Source: a virus. Taken from it: DNA of 33,903 bases. The DNA is taken from IMG/VR virus record IMGVR_UViG_3300034272_000196, positions 1 through 33,903 of that record; one strand, 5' to 3'. Below, piece by piece: positions 15,301 through 22,641 of the stretch; within the stretch, counting starts at the first letter, position 1; each line of letters begins with the position of its first letter. The notes under the pieces are model-generated. The model had not been told where the DNA came from and searched no databases. It saw only the letters and a program-made list of their open reading frames with translations. The position numbers and the translations under genes are program-made.

Positions 15301-18086
15301 ACGTCCTGCTCTAATTCTGAGTCAGATTCTAATATGAATGCATCTTGAGAATACTTCTCTGCAAAGTCAAATAATAAATCACTAACAGCTTCGGTATTAG
15401 CTTGTGGACTAATTGACAGAATCATATTAAATGATGGCTCAAATGAACCATCCCATAATCCACGCTTTGTATCTTTAAACTGAACAGCTACACCATTAAT
15501 CTTTGCTACTGCATCAATAATCTCTTGTTTGGCATCGTTTAATATTTGAGCCTCCGCATCTTTTATTTTAGCAAGAATTTTAGGGTCTTTCTTTTTAGCA
15601 TATTGCTTAACAAGTTTATCGTAGTTTAATGATAGCTTCTGAATCCTTTTTGTAAGTGGGCTAAACGCACGCACTGTAGCCGGAGTAATAAGAGCAGATA
15701 TGTCTCTTACAAACTTAGGTGCTTGTGTCTGTGAAGACACTTCAGGTTGTGGTATTCTTAAAATATACTCTTCTCCAAGAGGTTCTGTTTTATCATCCAA
15801 GATTTCATTTGCATTAACCTCCATTGATATAACCTTTCCTGTACCTGCATAATCAGTAGCCAATTGTTTATTTGTAGTTACAAAATCTCCTGACTTTATT
15901 TCATTTACATCGTTTGGAACTCCTCTATAAACAGTTACCTTTTCAGTTGGATTTACTCCTGCTGTTACATCATAGGTTGTTATATTTTCACCTAATGGTA
16001 ACCTGTCTCTATCTTCAGGTGTGTATTCAGTAAATATTGTTCCTGTTGGATTGAGTGTAGTTATAGCTACTTCTTGTTGCGGTTGCGTAGGAGCGACTTC
16101 TTCGGTCCCTGTGGTAATTCCTTGAGGTTGGATGTTTCCTTCGCCCACTTGCTGCAATCCCATTTGGGGTTGTTCTGTGCGTAGCACGCTTTCATCTGCT
16201 GCTTGTTTTTGAATGGCATCTTGTTCTGATTTAAGGGTTTCTAATTCTGTTTGTAATTTAGTTCTTTCAGCAGGTAATAAAGGTCTAATACCTTCTAATA
16301 ATGGATTTTCAATTTTTGCATCATCATTAGTTATAATAGTCTCTATCTCAGCAATACGGTCTACTCTTTGTTGAGCAATCTCAGGAGTCTCTGCAACAAC
16401 AGTTTCAGCAACTGCCTCTTCTTGCAATTGATTCTCTTGAATGTTTTTAATCTGAGTTCTAATTGCTGCGGCTTTATCCTTACCGGTTTGAGTCTTGTTG
16501 CCCTCCAATAAAGTAAGTTGTTTTTCTAATTCAGTAATGGCTTTCAAACTTGGTTCATTAAGTTCAGGATTTGCTTCCCTTACTTGCTCCATTATTGATG
16601 ATGTAACTATCTTATCTTGTAGTTTAGTCTTAAGTACAGGGTCATTGTCAATCTCTATGTTTAGTTTAAATAAATCAGGAGCGTCCATTCGCTCTATCAT
16701 ATCATTAACGATACTTGCAGACTCTATTTTTAACCCATTTATTTTATAAACAGGTGGAGGTCCATTTTCAATTCTTGATTGAATACCTTCAATTTGATTT
16801 TCTAATACATCTGCCTCTGCATCTTTACCATTCTTCCTTAAAATCTTTGCATTTGCACCCATTGCATTAAGCAAAAAACCAACGCCAAATCCAATACCAC
16901 CTGCATTACCTATCCCCTCAAATATGTTTTGGTTTTCATTGTAAATTTCTTGAGCAGTTTTATTACCGTAGATTGTTTGTAGTACTTCAGTAGTCAATTC
17001 TTCGATACCACCCGTTAGACCTGCAACTCCCTTTGTTTTTATATAATTTAATACTCCGCCATTTGTTGCAGTGTTAAATCTTTTCATAAACTGCATAACC
17101 GGTATTGTTTCTAATACTGAACCTGTAAAAGCATTTTTATAAAATGCTTCAAATGCTTGCTCGTCTGTAGCACCGGCTTCTTTGGCTCGCTCATATTCAG
17201 ACTGACCCATTGTCAAGGCAGAACTAATACCTGCAGGACTTACTATTTGTTTACCTGCTTCTTTTGTTGCGGCTAATGCAGCAGCCTTTGCACCTAATGG
17301 CTTCACTAACATAGATGCACCTTTTGTTGCGACACTTGCTGCACTTCCTATACCATACGTAAGAATTGTTGATGCCACCTGCCCAAATGCTTGAGCAAAT
17401 TGGTCTGTTAAACTATCTTTAAACTCTTTATCTTGAGGAGATATTTCATCAATAGCTTCATTAAAATAGTTACCAAAATTTATTAATGACTCACTTATTA
17501 CTCCTTTACCTGTTTCACTTCTTATCTGACGAGGTAATAAAGCAGTAGTTCTTTCTATAATAGTACCTAATGCTTTTATTGGCTCACCTATAAATGGTTT
17601 AAATAAACCTTTATTTAAAGAAGATAAAATATTAAGTCCAAGACCTTGTTCATCTTCTTTGTTAGGTGCCTGATATGTTTCCCATCCTTTAGGTATATTG
17701 TCGGCTGCAGGTGTTTCAACAACTACCGGAGCAGGCTTTACTTTTTGTTCGGAAATATACTCTTTTTGTGCCTGCGGAGTTAATACAGAAGGTGCTTTAG
17801 GAGCCGGTTGAGAAAAACCGAAAATATCTTGCTCAGGTTGAGTTATAGGTTGTACAGGTTGTGCAATAGGTTGGTCTTCAGGTTTAGGAATCAATCCTCC
17901 TGCTGCTGAATATTTTTGAAAAAATGAATTTTTATCTTTTGTGTAAAGACCGTCACGTGAAACTACATCATATACTTTATCTTTATATGCTTGGTCTTGT
18001 GACCACTTTGACTGAAACTCCTCAAAAGACTTAGTATATTTACCTTCTCTAACCAATACATCGTACAGTTTCTGTAACTCGTCCAT
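9393..18086 (-). CDS. Giant polyvalent virion protein, candidate ejected protein (2897 aa)
   Basis: Parts in order. Residues 5-60: two related segments (LYDVLVREGKYTKSFEEFQ and VYDVVSRDGLYTKDKNSFF). About 65-130: a Pro/Gln linker. About 150-440: Ala/Gly-rich hydrophobic helices. About 460-640: coiled coil. About 700-790: an ADP-ribosyltransferase-like segment with VTVYRGVP, GDFVTTNKQLATDYAG and PLGEEYILR. About 1160-1300: a RelA/SpoT-like segment with ARVNIVVDTDTNAEKVFKII, LGYPKRLIEIV, TIAEIQVIT and GHYFYEIQ. About 1480-1515: a Lys/Ala helix. Then a long helical region; about 2570-2650: hydrophobic segments before an acidic patch; and a Gly-rich tail with KGGFGSA twice. Being last after two smaller internal-type proteins, it occupies the T7 gp16 position. 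I see no lysozyme, transglycosylase or RNA-polymerase DxDGD motif. Domain names are by eye. Confidence 0.75.
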   Translation of the reverse strand: MDELQKLYDVLVREGKYTKSFEEFQSKWSQDQAYKDKVYDVVSRDGLYTKDKNSFFQKYSAAGGLIPKPEDQPIAQPVQPITQPEQDIFGFSQPAPKAPSVLTPQAQKEYISEQKVKPAPVVVETPAADNIPKGWETYQAPNKEDEQGLGLNILSSLNKGLFKPFIGEPIKALGTIIERTTALLPRQIRSETGKGVISESLINFGNYFNEAIDEISPQDKEFKDSLTDQFAQAFGQVASTILTYGIGSAASVATKGASMLVKPLGAKAAALAATKEAGKQIVSPAGISSALTMGQSEYERAKEAGATDEQAFEAFYKNAFTGSVLETIPVMQFMKRFNTATNGGVLNYIKTKGVAGLTGGIEELTTEVLQTIYGNKTAQEIYNENQNIFEGIGNAGGIGFGVGFLLNAMGANAKILRKNGKDAEADVLENQIEGIQSRIENGPPPVYKINGLKIESASIVNDMIERMDAPDLFKLNIEIDNDPVLKTKLQDKIVTSSIMEQVREANPELNEPSLKAITELEKQLTLLEGNKTQTGKDKAAAIRTQIKNIQENQLQEEAVAETVVAETPEIAQQRVDRIAEIETIITNDDAKIENPLLEGIRPLLPAERTKLQTELETLKSEQDAIQKQAADESVLRTEQPQMGLQQVGEGNIQPQGITTGTEEVAPTQPQQEVAITTLNPTGTIFTEYTPEDRDRLPLGENITTYDVTAGVNPTEKVTVYRGVPNDVNEIKSGDFVTTNKQLATDYAGTGKVISMEVNANEILDDKTEPLGEEYILRIPQPEVSSQTQAPKFVRDISALITPATVRAFSPLTKRIQKLSLNYDKLVKQYAKKKDPKILAKIKDAEAQILNDAKQEIIDAVAKINGVAVQFKDTKRGLWDGSFEPSFNMILSISPQANTEAVSDLLFDFAEKYSQDAFILESDSELEQDVIDGKRSVPLTEEDSNGLINYPQIIYTFDEPITDEQVADLSVALENNGIDAFNINNNEFQVSIIKTFSKEQEANLNEDEKYEERAKDFGSKTIAAAKATSDVLGSNGNGRRSIRIKKSSYQGATNEGTADQTRQFNKSDVLKAFKESTTKVEKLAVELAGLRQKEIDLQAKGKKLSPKDKTRFDELVKKVQPVVQRTFETNKKLYEDAKTEIEGIAQDAISQVDASISPFPIKKPERASVKTIRWYNAFTEKLGDGARVNIVVDTDTNAEKVFKIIDKKYPGNKEVRRIRETTALGYPKRLIEIVTSNGTIAEIQVITNEAYLAKDGIKGFTGDEKQKSTAKQKLDAVRSRLGWNIPDGLGHYFYEIQRDTNVDDNLRDEAERLSDLYYDAFTNPKSKLSESFMKDVMSFKEQVDAADKSEWDTGNKGIAPQSLVDYNTPEVVVEEEQYVPLTVADVKVDLFKKDNAIDYEEDEKEGDNGRTYTYLSSITVEALNSDGDVIGNVTKVTDEDKAFYFTAQDLDGNEINFDGYETLGEAKKAIVNSYNKIQKKEFDKEAKAKAKEKAKAAAKEAAKKAKAEAKKPVVSETIDDLLDLDVADQDNLDRIFNALDRADKSIGKALGGANEAMLAIPLNVVRIAIKTLKGLVKGGMSLRDAIKKVAADNDISQDTIKDIINIAPIQDSFYALMDKVDALIARQKRYGIEDSKITSNIDTFIRKQDEYLNANDAQKKIIEREARGKMGAASKRAVSIGRVLGALKDITNISRAEKLKVISQIRQLSKDAAKDLAKEIRAMASSGKITAVQAANIISRFGRVNMLNEISVSNFVDYMAKVFANAEYANKIDVAKSKLKNAKQNIATKIGIADGLVGPLQRLFSVNPDIIPAKYLERYLELLNMFSERKAVLTLEEKSKVIKDVESILSEIDIEQSKVDELADRFNNSESKVFNDEGGLDFDASIKEMVKKGEITQEEADVMRKYKSDIMPQVESQKMTDEEVLEKKKEYIAELKDVGINPTGLSSQDERNLAKKLSNLIGSTRVEELMNLSLTDLKNLLKVADNINNNYLPHYAQLIVEKLTAINNAKTLTSAIKKAVIAPFSGLYSRVKSFVLKSKRTAISEMIRRNPLFYVDQLFGDFKTKDIFNSLLSKVSEGESKFKTDLKRVQNILEKAEERVAKSFNLNPDKTLMSKFKMMTYMIQLEYDSNQGSKQVNPAAEYLKATIKHIDEGKSQFGERDANMLQSILKEFAPDGNIDNEKLYKSFNEAEKSAIKDIRGVNESLREKAEYTAAIIRGDRINPLTNYVHLNVLHEHQPNDLTSGVAFVNDYNNAMRPSTKAKSLIERTGKVSPLNFDVFASAQRGAKFVLMDYNLTEPIRTARKTIKQTITNFEKEGRIPKEKRQIINAIDSAFEEATENLLTNTFVSNSFGDDVADYIQKQGYRAVLAGTGRFVSELTSNIGFAVIIDPKAFSTGIDNKGFIMSVDAPLVMENVGSKQTNRVFPTDTLSGKLIDTNILQQASGIRGAKSKNPVANKIQQIWNLSGKKYVNAVELMADTLISTPDKLIMRPMWFGSFANEFKNITGKKVDFDKIAANDESYMGQYKVAIEKAKTTADEKTVMTGATDNAFMGILKGTVKPDQSVTTRAFNNFNNFMTRFLIFEYVTARTGINAAMGNGSLTKKQGVALLGAVTTRMVVYTLLTQMVGTGLMGLFFDDDEEETEKTFMQKLGQSLASAMTSLILGRDFGNATKMIINEGVERANEKYLDFLREGDYDPYKDAIQYSIIPPEKKGRQTDLFDLFLNMGGAFGPALKTLDFIFRKALEPEKKKEEAIERREKEINVRIPLEILGNAGLIPLYKDIRKAVMKDIYKDLEKAQKTLGDKKKIKAEKLQGYETESDMKRYDPDLWDRTFGEDAVDYDEREAEKALKKAKDSLERAMKDEMYNYTPKSKGGFGSAGFGEKSKSKGGFGSAKFGGN
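9418..9482 (-). repeat. Direct repeat encoding the Gly-rich C-terminus
   Basis: A 20-base sequence occurs identically at 9418-9437 and 9463-9482. It encodes the KSKGGFGSA-xFG repeat at the extreme C-terminus of the giant protein. Identical codons in both copies suggest a recent tandem duplication. Confidence 0.8.
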
Positions 18087-18102
18087 AGTATATTTTTTAT
18101 TA

Positions 18103-19890
18103 TTAATCTAACTCACCTGTTTTAGCTGTACCTGTTTTAGGTTTTAGGAAATTCTCTATTGCTGCTTTTTGGGTAATTATATCTTTTGGAGATTTAGCAT
18201 CTGATTTATAAGATATTTCTCTTCCATCAGGTGCTGTAATTTTAACAGTATTAGTTCCGAGCATCCATGTACCTGTATCTTCTGCTATATACCCATTAGG
18301 CAAATATTTCTGAATGGCATCAGCAGATTTATCTGACTTGGCTTTGAATACATCAACAGGTATTACAATTGGTACAGGTTCTGCTCCTGCTCTACCTGCT
18401 GTAACTCCTGTAAAGTCAATATCGCTATATACTTTACTACCGGTTCCTGCTTGAGATGCTTTTTTCTTATCAGTTATTCCATGTAATTCAACTCCCGATG
18501 CTGCAAAGTCCTCAAATGTACGACCCTTCATAGGAATCTCTCTGTTTAATTTGCTGTTTTCATATTTTAAAATTACTGTACCCGGTTTTGATGCCAAGTC
18601 AACTTTAAGTAATCCCATTTCTTTAGCAGAAGGAAGACCTACTAATGTTTCTGCTGCCGATTGTTTATCAGCAGGTGTTCCACCGGTATATAATTGATTC
18701 CAAGCACTTGCAGCGTTAAGTTGCATTTTTTCTTTTTCAGCTCTATTTAATTTTGCTTCTGATGGTTCTCTTGGTTCTTGCAATTGTATTTGTGAAGTAG
18801 TTTTAAGTTGTCTTTTAGAATCTAATTGACTCAACATTCTTTTCTTAACCCATTCTCTTGCCTCTGCAACTTGCTCGTCATAGTGAGGAGCATCTGTATC
18901 TAATGTTGTTAACCCTGTGAGTGGGTCTATTTTTTTTAACAGTTTTGATTTGTCTTTTGATGCCTCATCTTTATCCCAAACGTAAGACTCAGCACTATAC
19001 TTTCCTGTGTTTTCTGTTAATACAGAGGATATGTTATATGGATTTGCAAAATATTTATTGATAGTTTGCTCAATTGCATCATCAACTTTTTTTACAGAAT
19101 CTGCAAATTGAGGATACAATGGGTTTCCTTTACTATCCTTTTTCTTATACTCACCCTGAAATGCTCCGTATCCTATTAACTCTGTAATTGTACCTGCCTT
19201 TGATGTCGTAGCAGCTTGATATATAAAATCAATATCGTCACCTAAGCTATCTATATCTTTAGTTATTGCTTGCTCAACTTTAAATGTAGGTATCTTTTGA
19301 ACAATTTGACCCTTTAAAACATTTACCGGTGTACTCTTTTTAATTACACGGACCGTTTTACCGTCAACTACTTTATCTTCAAATATGGACATATTAATAT
19401 TTGCAGCATATGGGTCAATGACAGCACTTGCATTTGCAAAATCAGTGTAGGCTTCAACATCAGCCATGTTTGATATGTTCATTCCTTGTATCTCTTGAGA
19501 TTGATACAGGTCTATTGTTGATTGTCTCTCTGCTTGAAGTAGTTTTTGTAAATCAAATAACGTATTAGATTGAGATTTATAGTTTTCTCTTCTTAATGTA
19601 TAATCCCTTTCATTCATTTGACCACTCTTTAGCAATTTATAATCAATAAATTGCTGAGCCATCATATCATGGGCAAAATTATTTACCGTTCTATTTCCAT
19701 CTTGCCATTTACCTTGAGGAGCATTAGCAAGTTGTTCAGTATCTTCCCGATATGCTTTATCGTATGCAGATTTTTTTTGCTCACGAATTTTTACTTCTTC
19801 GCTAAGCATATCTGATATGCCTTTGCCTACCTCAGCCCAATTTACTTGGCTATCTGCACCACGCTCTGCGTATTTATAATATGTAGCCAT
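18103..19890 (-). CDS. Candidate internal virion protein (T7 gp15 position)
   Basis: The 595-residue protein begins YYKYAERGADSQVNWAEVG, an opening I associate with virion proteins of aquatic Bacteroidota phages. It is largely helical: a Lys/Glu/Gln-rich first 130 residues, a middle rich in Asn, Asp and Thr, and a mixed alpha/beta C-terminal third. It has no signal peptide, membrane segment or enzyme motif. It lies three bases from the upstream 244-residue gene and 16 from the giant. Position and size trend suggest the middle member of a three-protein ejection set like T7 gp14-gp15-gp16. That role is inferred from context. Confidence 0.6.
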   Translation of the reverse strand: MATYYKYAERGADSQVNWAEVGKGISDMLSEEVKIREQKKSAYDKAYREDTEQLANAPQGKWQDGNRTVNNFAHDMMAQQFIDYKLLKSGQMNERDYTLRRENYKSQSNTLFDLQKLLQAERQSTIDLYQSQEIQGMNISNMADVEAYTDFANASAVIDPYAANINMSIFEDKVVDGKTVRVIKKSTPVNVLKGQIVQKIPTFKVEQAITKDIDSLGDDIDFIYQAATTSKAGTITELIGYGAFQGEYKKKDSKGNPLYPQFADSVKKVDDAIEQTINKYFANPYNISSVLTENTGKYSAESYVWDKDEASKDKSKLLKKIDPLTGLTTLDTDAPHYDEQVAEAREWVKKRMLSQLDSKRQLKTTSQIQLQEPREPSEAKLNRAEKEKMQLNAASAWNQLYTGGTPADKQSAAETLVGLPSAKEMGLLKVDLASKPGTVILKYENSKLNREIPMKGRTFEDFAASGVELHGITDKKKASQAGTGSKVYSDIDFTGVTAGRAGAEPVPIVIPVDVFKAKSDKSADAIQKYLPNGYIAEDTGTWMLGTNTVKITAPDGREISYKSDAKSPKDIITQKAAIENFLKPKTGTAKTGELD

Positions 19891-19893
19891 GGT

Positions 19894-20628
19894 TTATTTT
19901 ATTGGTAAAAATGGATTTAATGAAAATGGTTGTTGAAATGGTTGATACAGCGGCTTGAATTGTATTGGTTGTTGCAATGAATTAAAATTCATTGGTTGAT
20001 TGCTTGGTTGTTGTAATGAATTAAAATTCATATTACTTAGATTTACATCAGGTGTTACTGCATCTTTACCTCCAAATAATGGTATATAAGATACAGCTTG
20101 TTTACCTAAACTTGTAACTCCTTGCATACCTTGTTCCATTGACCGTGCTCGTAATTCTTGTGCGTTTGCTGCAGCCAATTGAGCACCTTCTACTTCTCCC
20201 AAATCTAATTGAGCACCAATATCACGAAGACGACTATCTTCTTGAGCACTTAACCTTTCAAGTGCTGTTAACTCTTGACCAAATGCACTTCTTACGCCTG
20301 CTTGACCTTCTTGTTGAGCCATTTGAATACGACCTGCAGTAGCTGCTGCACCTCTCTCACTCTCTACTCCGGCTTGTATAGCTTGAGCACCTTGGGAAAG
20401 TAATGCCTCACGCTCTAACTCGTAAGGTTCTTTTTGAATAGCTAAGCTATCATAAAAATTAATTTCTAATTTTTTACGTGCTTCTTGCATTGCTTGGTCA
20501 GCATCACGTTCAGCATTACGCTGTGCTTGTTTTTGTTTGCCTGCTTGAGCAAATGACATACCTGTTGATGCTGCGGTTGCTGCTAAACCTGCTGCTGCTA
20601 ATGCTGCTGATGTTGTTATTACTCCCAT
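19894..20628 (-). CDS. Candidate internal virion protein (T7 gp14 position)
   Basis: The 244-residue protein has an Ala-rich hydrophobic N-terminus (TTSAALAAAGLAATAASTGM), then long Gln/Glu/Ala helices typical of T7 gp14-like inner-core proteins, and a Gln/Pro/Phe-rich C-terminal tail. MNFNSLQQP occurs twice in the tail, and related LQQP and FQQP units continue to the end. The N-terminus could insert into a host membrane at ejection, as proposed for gp14. It begins one base after the GNAT-like gene ends and is followed three bases later by the 595-residue gene, so the set is almost certainly one operon. Confidence 0.6.
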   Translation of the reverse strand: MGVITTSAALAAAGLAATAASTGMSFAQAGKQKQAQRNAERDADQAMQEARKKLEINFYDSLAIQKEPYELEREALLSQGAQAIQAGVESERGAAATAGRIQMAQQEGQAGVRSAFGQELTALERLSAQEDSRLRDIGAQLDLGEVEGAQLAAANAQELRARSMEQGMQGVTSLGKQAVSYIPLFGGKDAVTPDVNLSNMNFNSLQQPSNQPMNFNSLQQPIQFKPLYQPFQQPFSLNPFLPIK

Positions 20629-20629
20629 A

Positions 20630-21040
20630 TTATAATGATTTTATCATCTCACCTGTATAAGAATCGCCCCTTACATAACCAATTTCTTCGTAAATTCCTA
20701 TCAGACTTTGGCTTTTAATTAATGCGTAGCTATATTTGCTACCTGTTTTCTTACATATATCCGTTAATGAAGACACCAATAACTTAATAGCATCTTTTCT
20801 TTGTGGCTTCTTGGTATATTCCTTGTTTGATATTATCCAATCTACCCACGCTACCTTGGAATTAGTTAGGTACATAAATCCGGCACATACAGGAGTTTCA
20901 TTATCGTAAACAATTATACCACCTTTACCATCGTTAGGAAGGAAATCTCTTTGTGGAGGCTCCCATTTCCATTGCTTCCACCACCCTACAAGAATATCAT
21001 CGTAATCGCTTTCTTTTAATTCTCGTATATATAATTCCAT
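20630..21040 (-). CDS. GNAT-like N-acetyltransferase family protein
   Basis: The 136-residue protein has the GNAT outline: YIRELKESDYDDILVGWW (first strand and helix), GGIIVYDNETPVCAGFMYLT (central strands), VAWVDWIISNKEY (motif A strand), KRKDAIKLLVSSLTDIC-type helix, and YSYALIKSQSLIGIYEEIGYV (motif B, with the usual Tyr before the last Gly). The acetyl-CoA loop Q/R-x-x-G-x-G/A is not visible after the motif A strand. NKEYTKKPQRKDA stands in its place, so cofactor binding is uncertain. I know this family from phage structural modules, where its target is unknown. A -7 box lies eight bases upstream. Confidence 0.6.
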   Translation of the reverse strand: MELYIRELKESDYDDILVGWWKQWKWEPPQRDFLPNDGKGGIIVYDNETPVCAGFMYLTNSKVAWVDWIISNKEYTKKPQRKDAIKLLVSSLTDICKKTGSKYSYALIKSQSLIGIYEEIGYVRGDSYTGEMIKSL

Positions 21041-21047
21041 ATACTTA

Positions 21048-21055
21048 CAAAGATA
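21048..21055 (-). promoter_or_regulatory. Candidate promoter -7 box (TATCTTTG)
   Basis: On the minus strand TATCTTTG matches the Bacteroidota -7 consensus TAnnTTTG, eight bases upstream of the GNAT-like start codon. No TTG lies at the expected -33 distance. If active it would drive the GNAT-like gene and the three internal-protein genes separately from the tail genes. Confidence 0.35.
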
Positions 21056-21061
21056 TTAAAT

Positions 21062-21832
21062 TTACGGAAAACTTTTCATTACCTCTGACTGTACTGCAAA
21101 CAATTCAACCTTGCTTGTAGACGTATTCTCTATATTAAATGTACAATAATGACCCAATACTCCATGCGACTCAGCAACTGAGTTCTTAACGTATAAGAAG
21201 AACGCATCTTGTATTGGTATAGGCGTAGTGCCTGCTATACTTGTGTCTATAGTCAATTGGTTTACAGAGTTGATTAGGTCAATAGTAATAGCTGTAACTC
21301 TACCTGCAAGCACAGGTGTAGTGTATGGAGGCGGAGAGAAGTATAGGTAGTCACCAATGCTGATAATGCTCCCTATAGAAATAGGAACAGCAAAGTTGAT
21401 TACGTTGCCACCTACAACACTTTGGCTTCGTCCTATACCATTTACACTCCTAAGAGCGAACTCACCTATTGTATTGTTTCTAACAAAAGCAAAGAAAGCT
21501 GCTTCCTTTTTCTCAAACCAATTTGCCTCTATAAATCCGGAGAACTGCAAATCTGTCTCTAAAGTTACAGACCACTTTGCATCTCCTTGAAGGTTTATTG
21601 TTTTGAATAATTTATTCTCAAGCGGTGCCGTATTAAATACACTTTGCAAGGATGATGATGTAAATACTCCATAAAATGTATTCCTTAATGGGTTTACATT
21701 GTGCCTATATAGGTCTCCTCCCTTAAATGTATAGAAATAGTTGTTCATTCCTATCATCCAATCCGGATAATAAGAGTAGAAGGATACCCATCCTCCTACC
21801 ATATCGCTATATGACAATGTATAATTTGGCAT
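21062..21832 (-). CDS. Tail-associated structural protein
   Basis: The 256-residue protein starts MPNYTLSYSDMVGGWVSFYSYYPDW, followed by MIGMNNYFYTFKGGDLYRHN. I recognise this opening from structural proteins of crAss-like and flavobacterial phages, and the aromatic WxSFxSxxPDW segment is characteristic. The rest is beta-rich (VISIG, YLYFSPP, QLTIDTS). Its precise place in the tail is unknown to me. It follows two Cys-rich small proteins and the large stabilisation protein, so it probably belongs to the tail tip or fibres. Confidence 0.6.
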   Translation of the reverse strand: MPNYTLSYSDMVGGWVSFYSYYPDWMIGMNNYFYTFKGGDLYRHNVNPLRNTFYGVFTSSSLQSVFNTAPLENKLFKTINLQGDAKWSVTLETDLQFSGFIEANWFEKKEAAFFAFVRNNTIGEFALRSVNGIGRSQSVVGGNVINFAVPISIGSIISIGDYLYFSPPPYTTPVLAGRVTAITIDLINSVNQLTIDTSIAGTTPIPIQDAFFLYVKNSVAESHGVLGHYCTFNIENTSTSKVELFAVQSEVMKSFP

Positions 21833-21844
21833 AATTTATTTTAT

Positions 21845-22363
21845 TTATGGAGCACCGCAAAGACCACAATCCATTTCATCATTACAAGGAGGATTTTCAG
21901 GAACACCGGGACAATAAGTTACTATAATTCCCGGTTCAGGTCCTGCAGGTGAACCTGTTACTATACATTCTGTTACTACACTATTTCCCGGTACACCTTG
22001 TGGAAACGGAACTCCTGTGTCACAAGGTGTAATTGTTATAAATATTTCGTCAATTGTTGTATTTTCTAATCTAACACACTCACATGGATAGGTAATTGCA
22101 CAAGCTAATTCACACGCTTCTAATGTAGCGTATTCTCCTGTTCCATCACCCGGGTCTGTACAAGTTCCTTCAACACAATTGTATGAAACGCAAGATGGAC
22201 ACGTTTGCTGTGGTAACAATACACCACTTACTTGCTCTCTTGCTATAATTCCGTCAGAGTAAAATCCATCACTTGCAAGAATTGTTAAATTTACATCATC
22301 AAATACAGATGTTGCTGAACCAAGAGAAGGAGCGTTTAAATAATATGTTCCTGAAGTTGCCAT
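21845..22363 (-). CDS. Cys-rich tail-cassette protein, longer paralogue
   Basis: The first 60 or so residues of this 172-residue protein (MATSGTYYLNAPSL, then DGFYSDGIIAREQ and GVLLPQQTCPSC) match the N-terminus of the 81-residue gene upstream. Next comes a Cys-rich unit, CVEGTCTDPGDGTGEYATLE followed by ACELAC, of a type I have seen in phage adhesin-like proteins. After that is a beta-rich part with further cysteines ending CGLCG. In total there are about 17 Cys, unusual for a cytoplasmically made virion protein, suggesting disulfides or metal binding in the finished particle. Likely a receptor-binding or tail decoration protein, by position. Confidence 0.6.
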   Translation of the reverse strand: MATSGTYYLNAPSLGSATSVFDDVNLTILASDGFYSDGIIAREQVSGVLLPQQTCPSCVSYNCVEGTCTDPGDGTGEYATLEACELACAITYPCECVRLENTTIDEIFITITPCDTGVPFPQGVPGNSVVTECIVTGSPAGPEPGIIVTYCPGVPENPPCNDEMDCGLCGAP

Positions 22364-22625
22364 TTTTATCTTTATTTATTTATGCTATTATACAGTTACA
22401 GCAAGCATCAGTTTCATCTATTGTTGAATAACAAAGAGTTACCATTGTTCCACAAGTTGGACAAGATGATTGTGCTTGCAATACACCTAACAATTGTTCT
22501 CTAACAATGCTATTGTCTGAATAAAATCCATCCGGAGCCAATGTAGTAAGTCCTGCGTCAGTGTAAACTGCAGTTGCCAAAGCAAGAGATGCAGCGTCTA
22601 AATAATAAGTTCCTGAAGTTGCCAT
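22331..22625 (-). repeat. Paralogous 5' ends of two Cys-rich genes
   Basis: The first 33 coding bases of the two genes (22331-22363 and 22593-22625) differ at only two positions, while the sequence further in has diverged much more. This points to gene conversion or selection on the N-terminus. The entry spans from the first copy to the second. Confidence 0.7.
22380..22625 (-). CDS. Cys-rich tail-cassette protein, short paralogue
   Basis: The 81-residue protein has the module MATSGTYYLDAASL...DGFYSDNSIVREQ...GVLQAQSSCPTC, shared with the next gene downstream. Its ending, LCYSTIDETDACCNCIIA, matches the C-terminus of the 1498-residue protein upstream. It therefore consists of little more than a shared head and a shared tail. 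The leader is AT-rich with no Shine-Dalgarno. It could be a minimal tail adaptor, or a remnant of a recombined longer adhesin. Confidence 0.6.
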   Translation of the reverse strand: MATSGTYYLDAASLALATAVYTDAGLTTLAPDGFYSDNSIVREQLLGVLQAQSSCPTCGTMVTLCYSTIDETDACCNCIIA

Positions 22626-22641
22626 TATATTTTTATTTAAT

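Noticed and set aside
9393-18086. Giant protein as a virion RNA polymerase, as in crAss-like phages
   Set aside because: No DxDGD-type catalytic motif is visible; the acidic run FDDDEEETE follows hydrophobic segments and does not fit.
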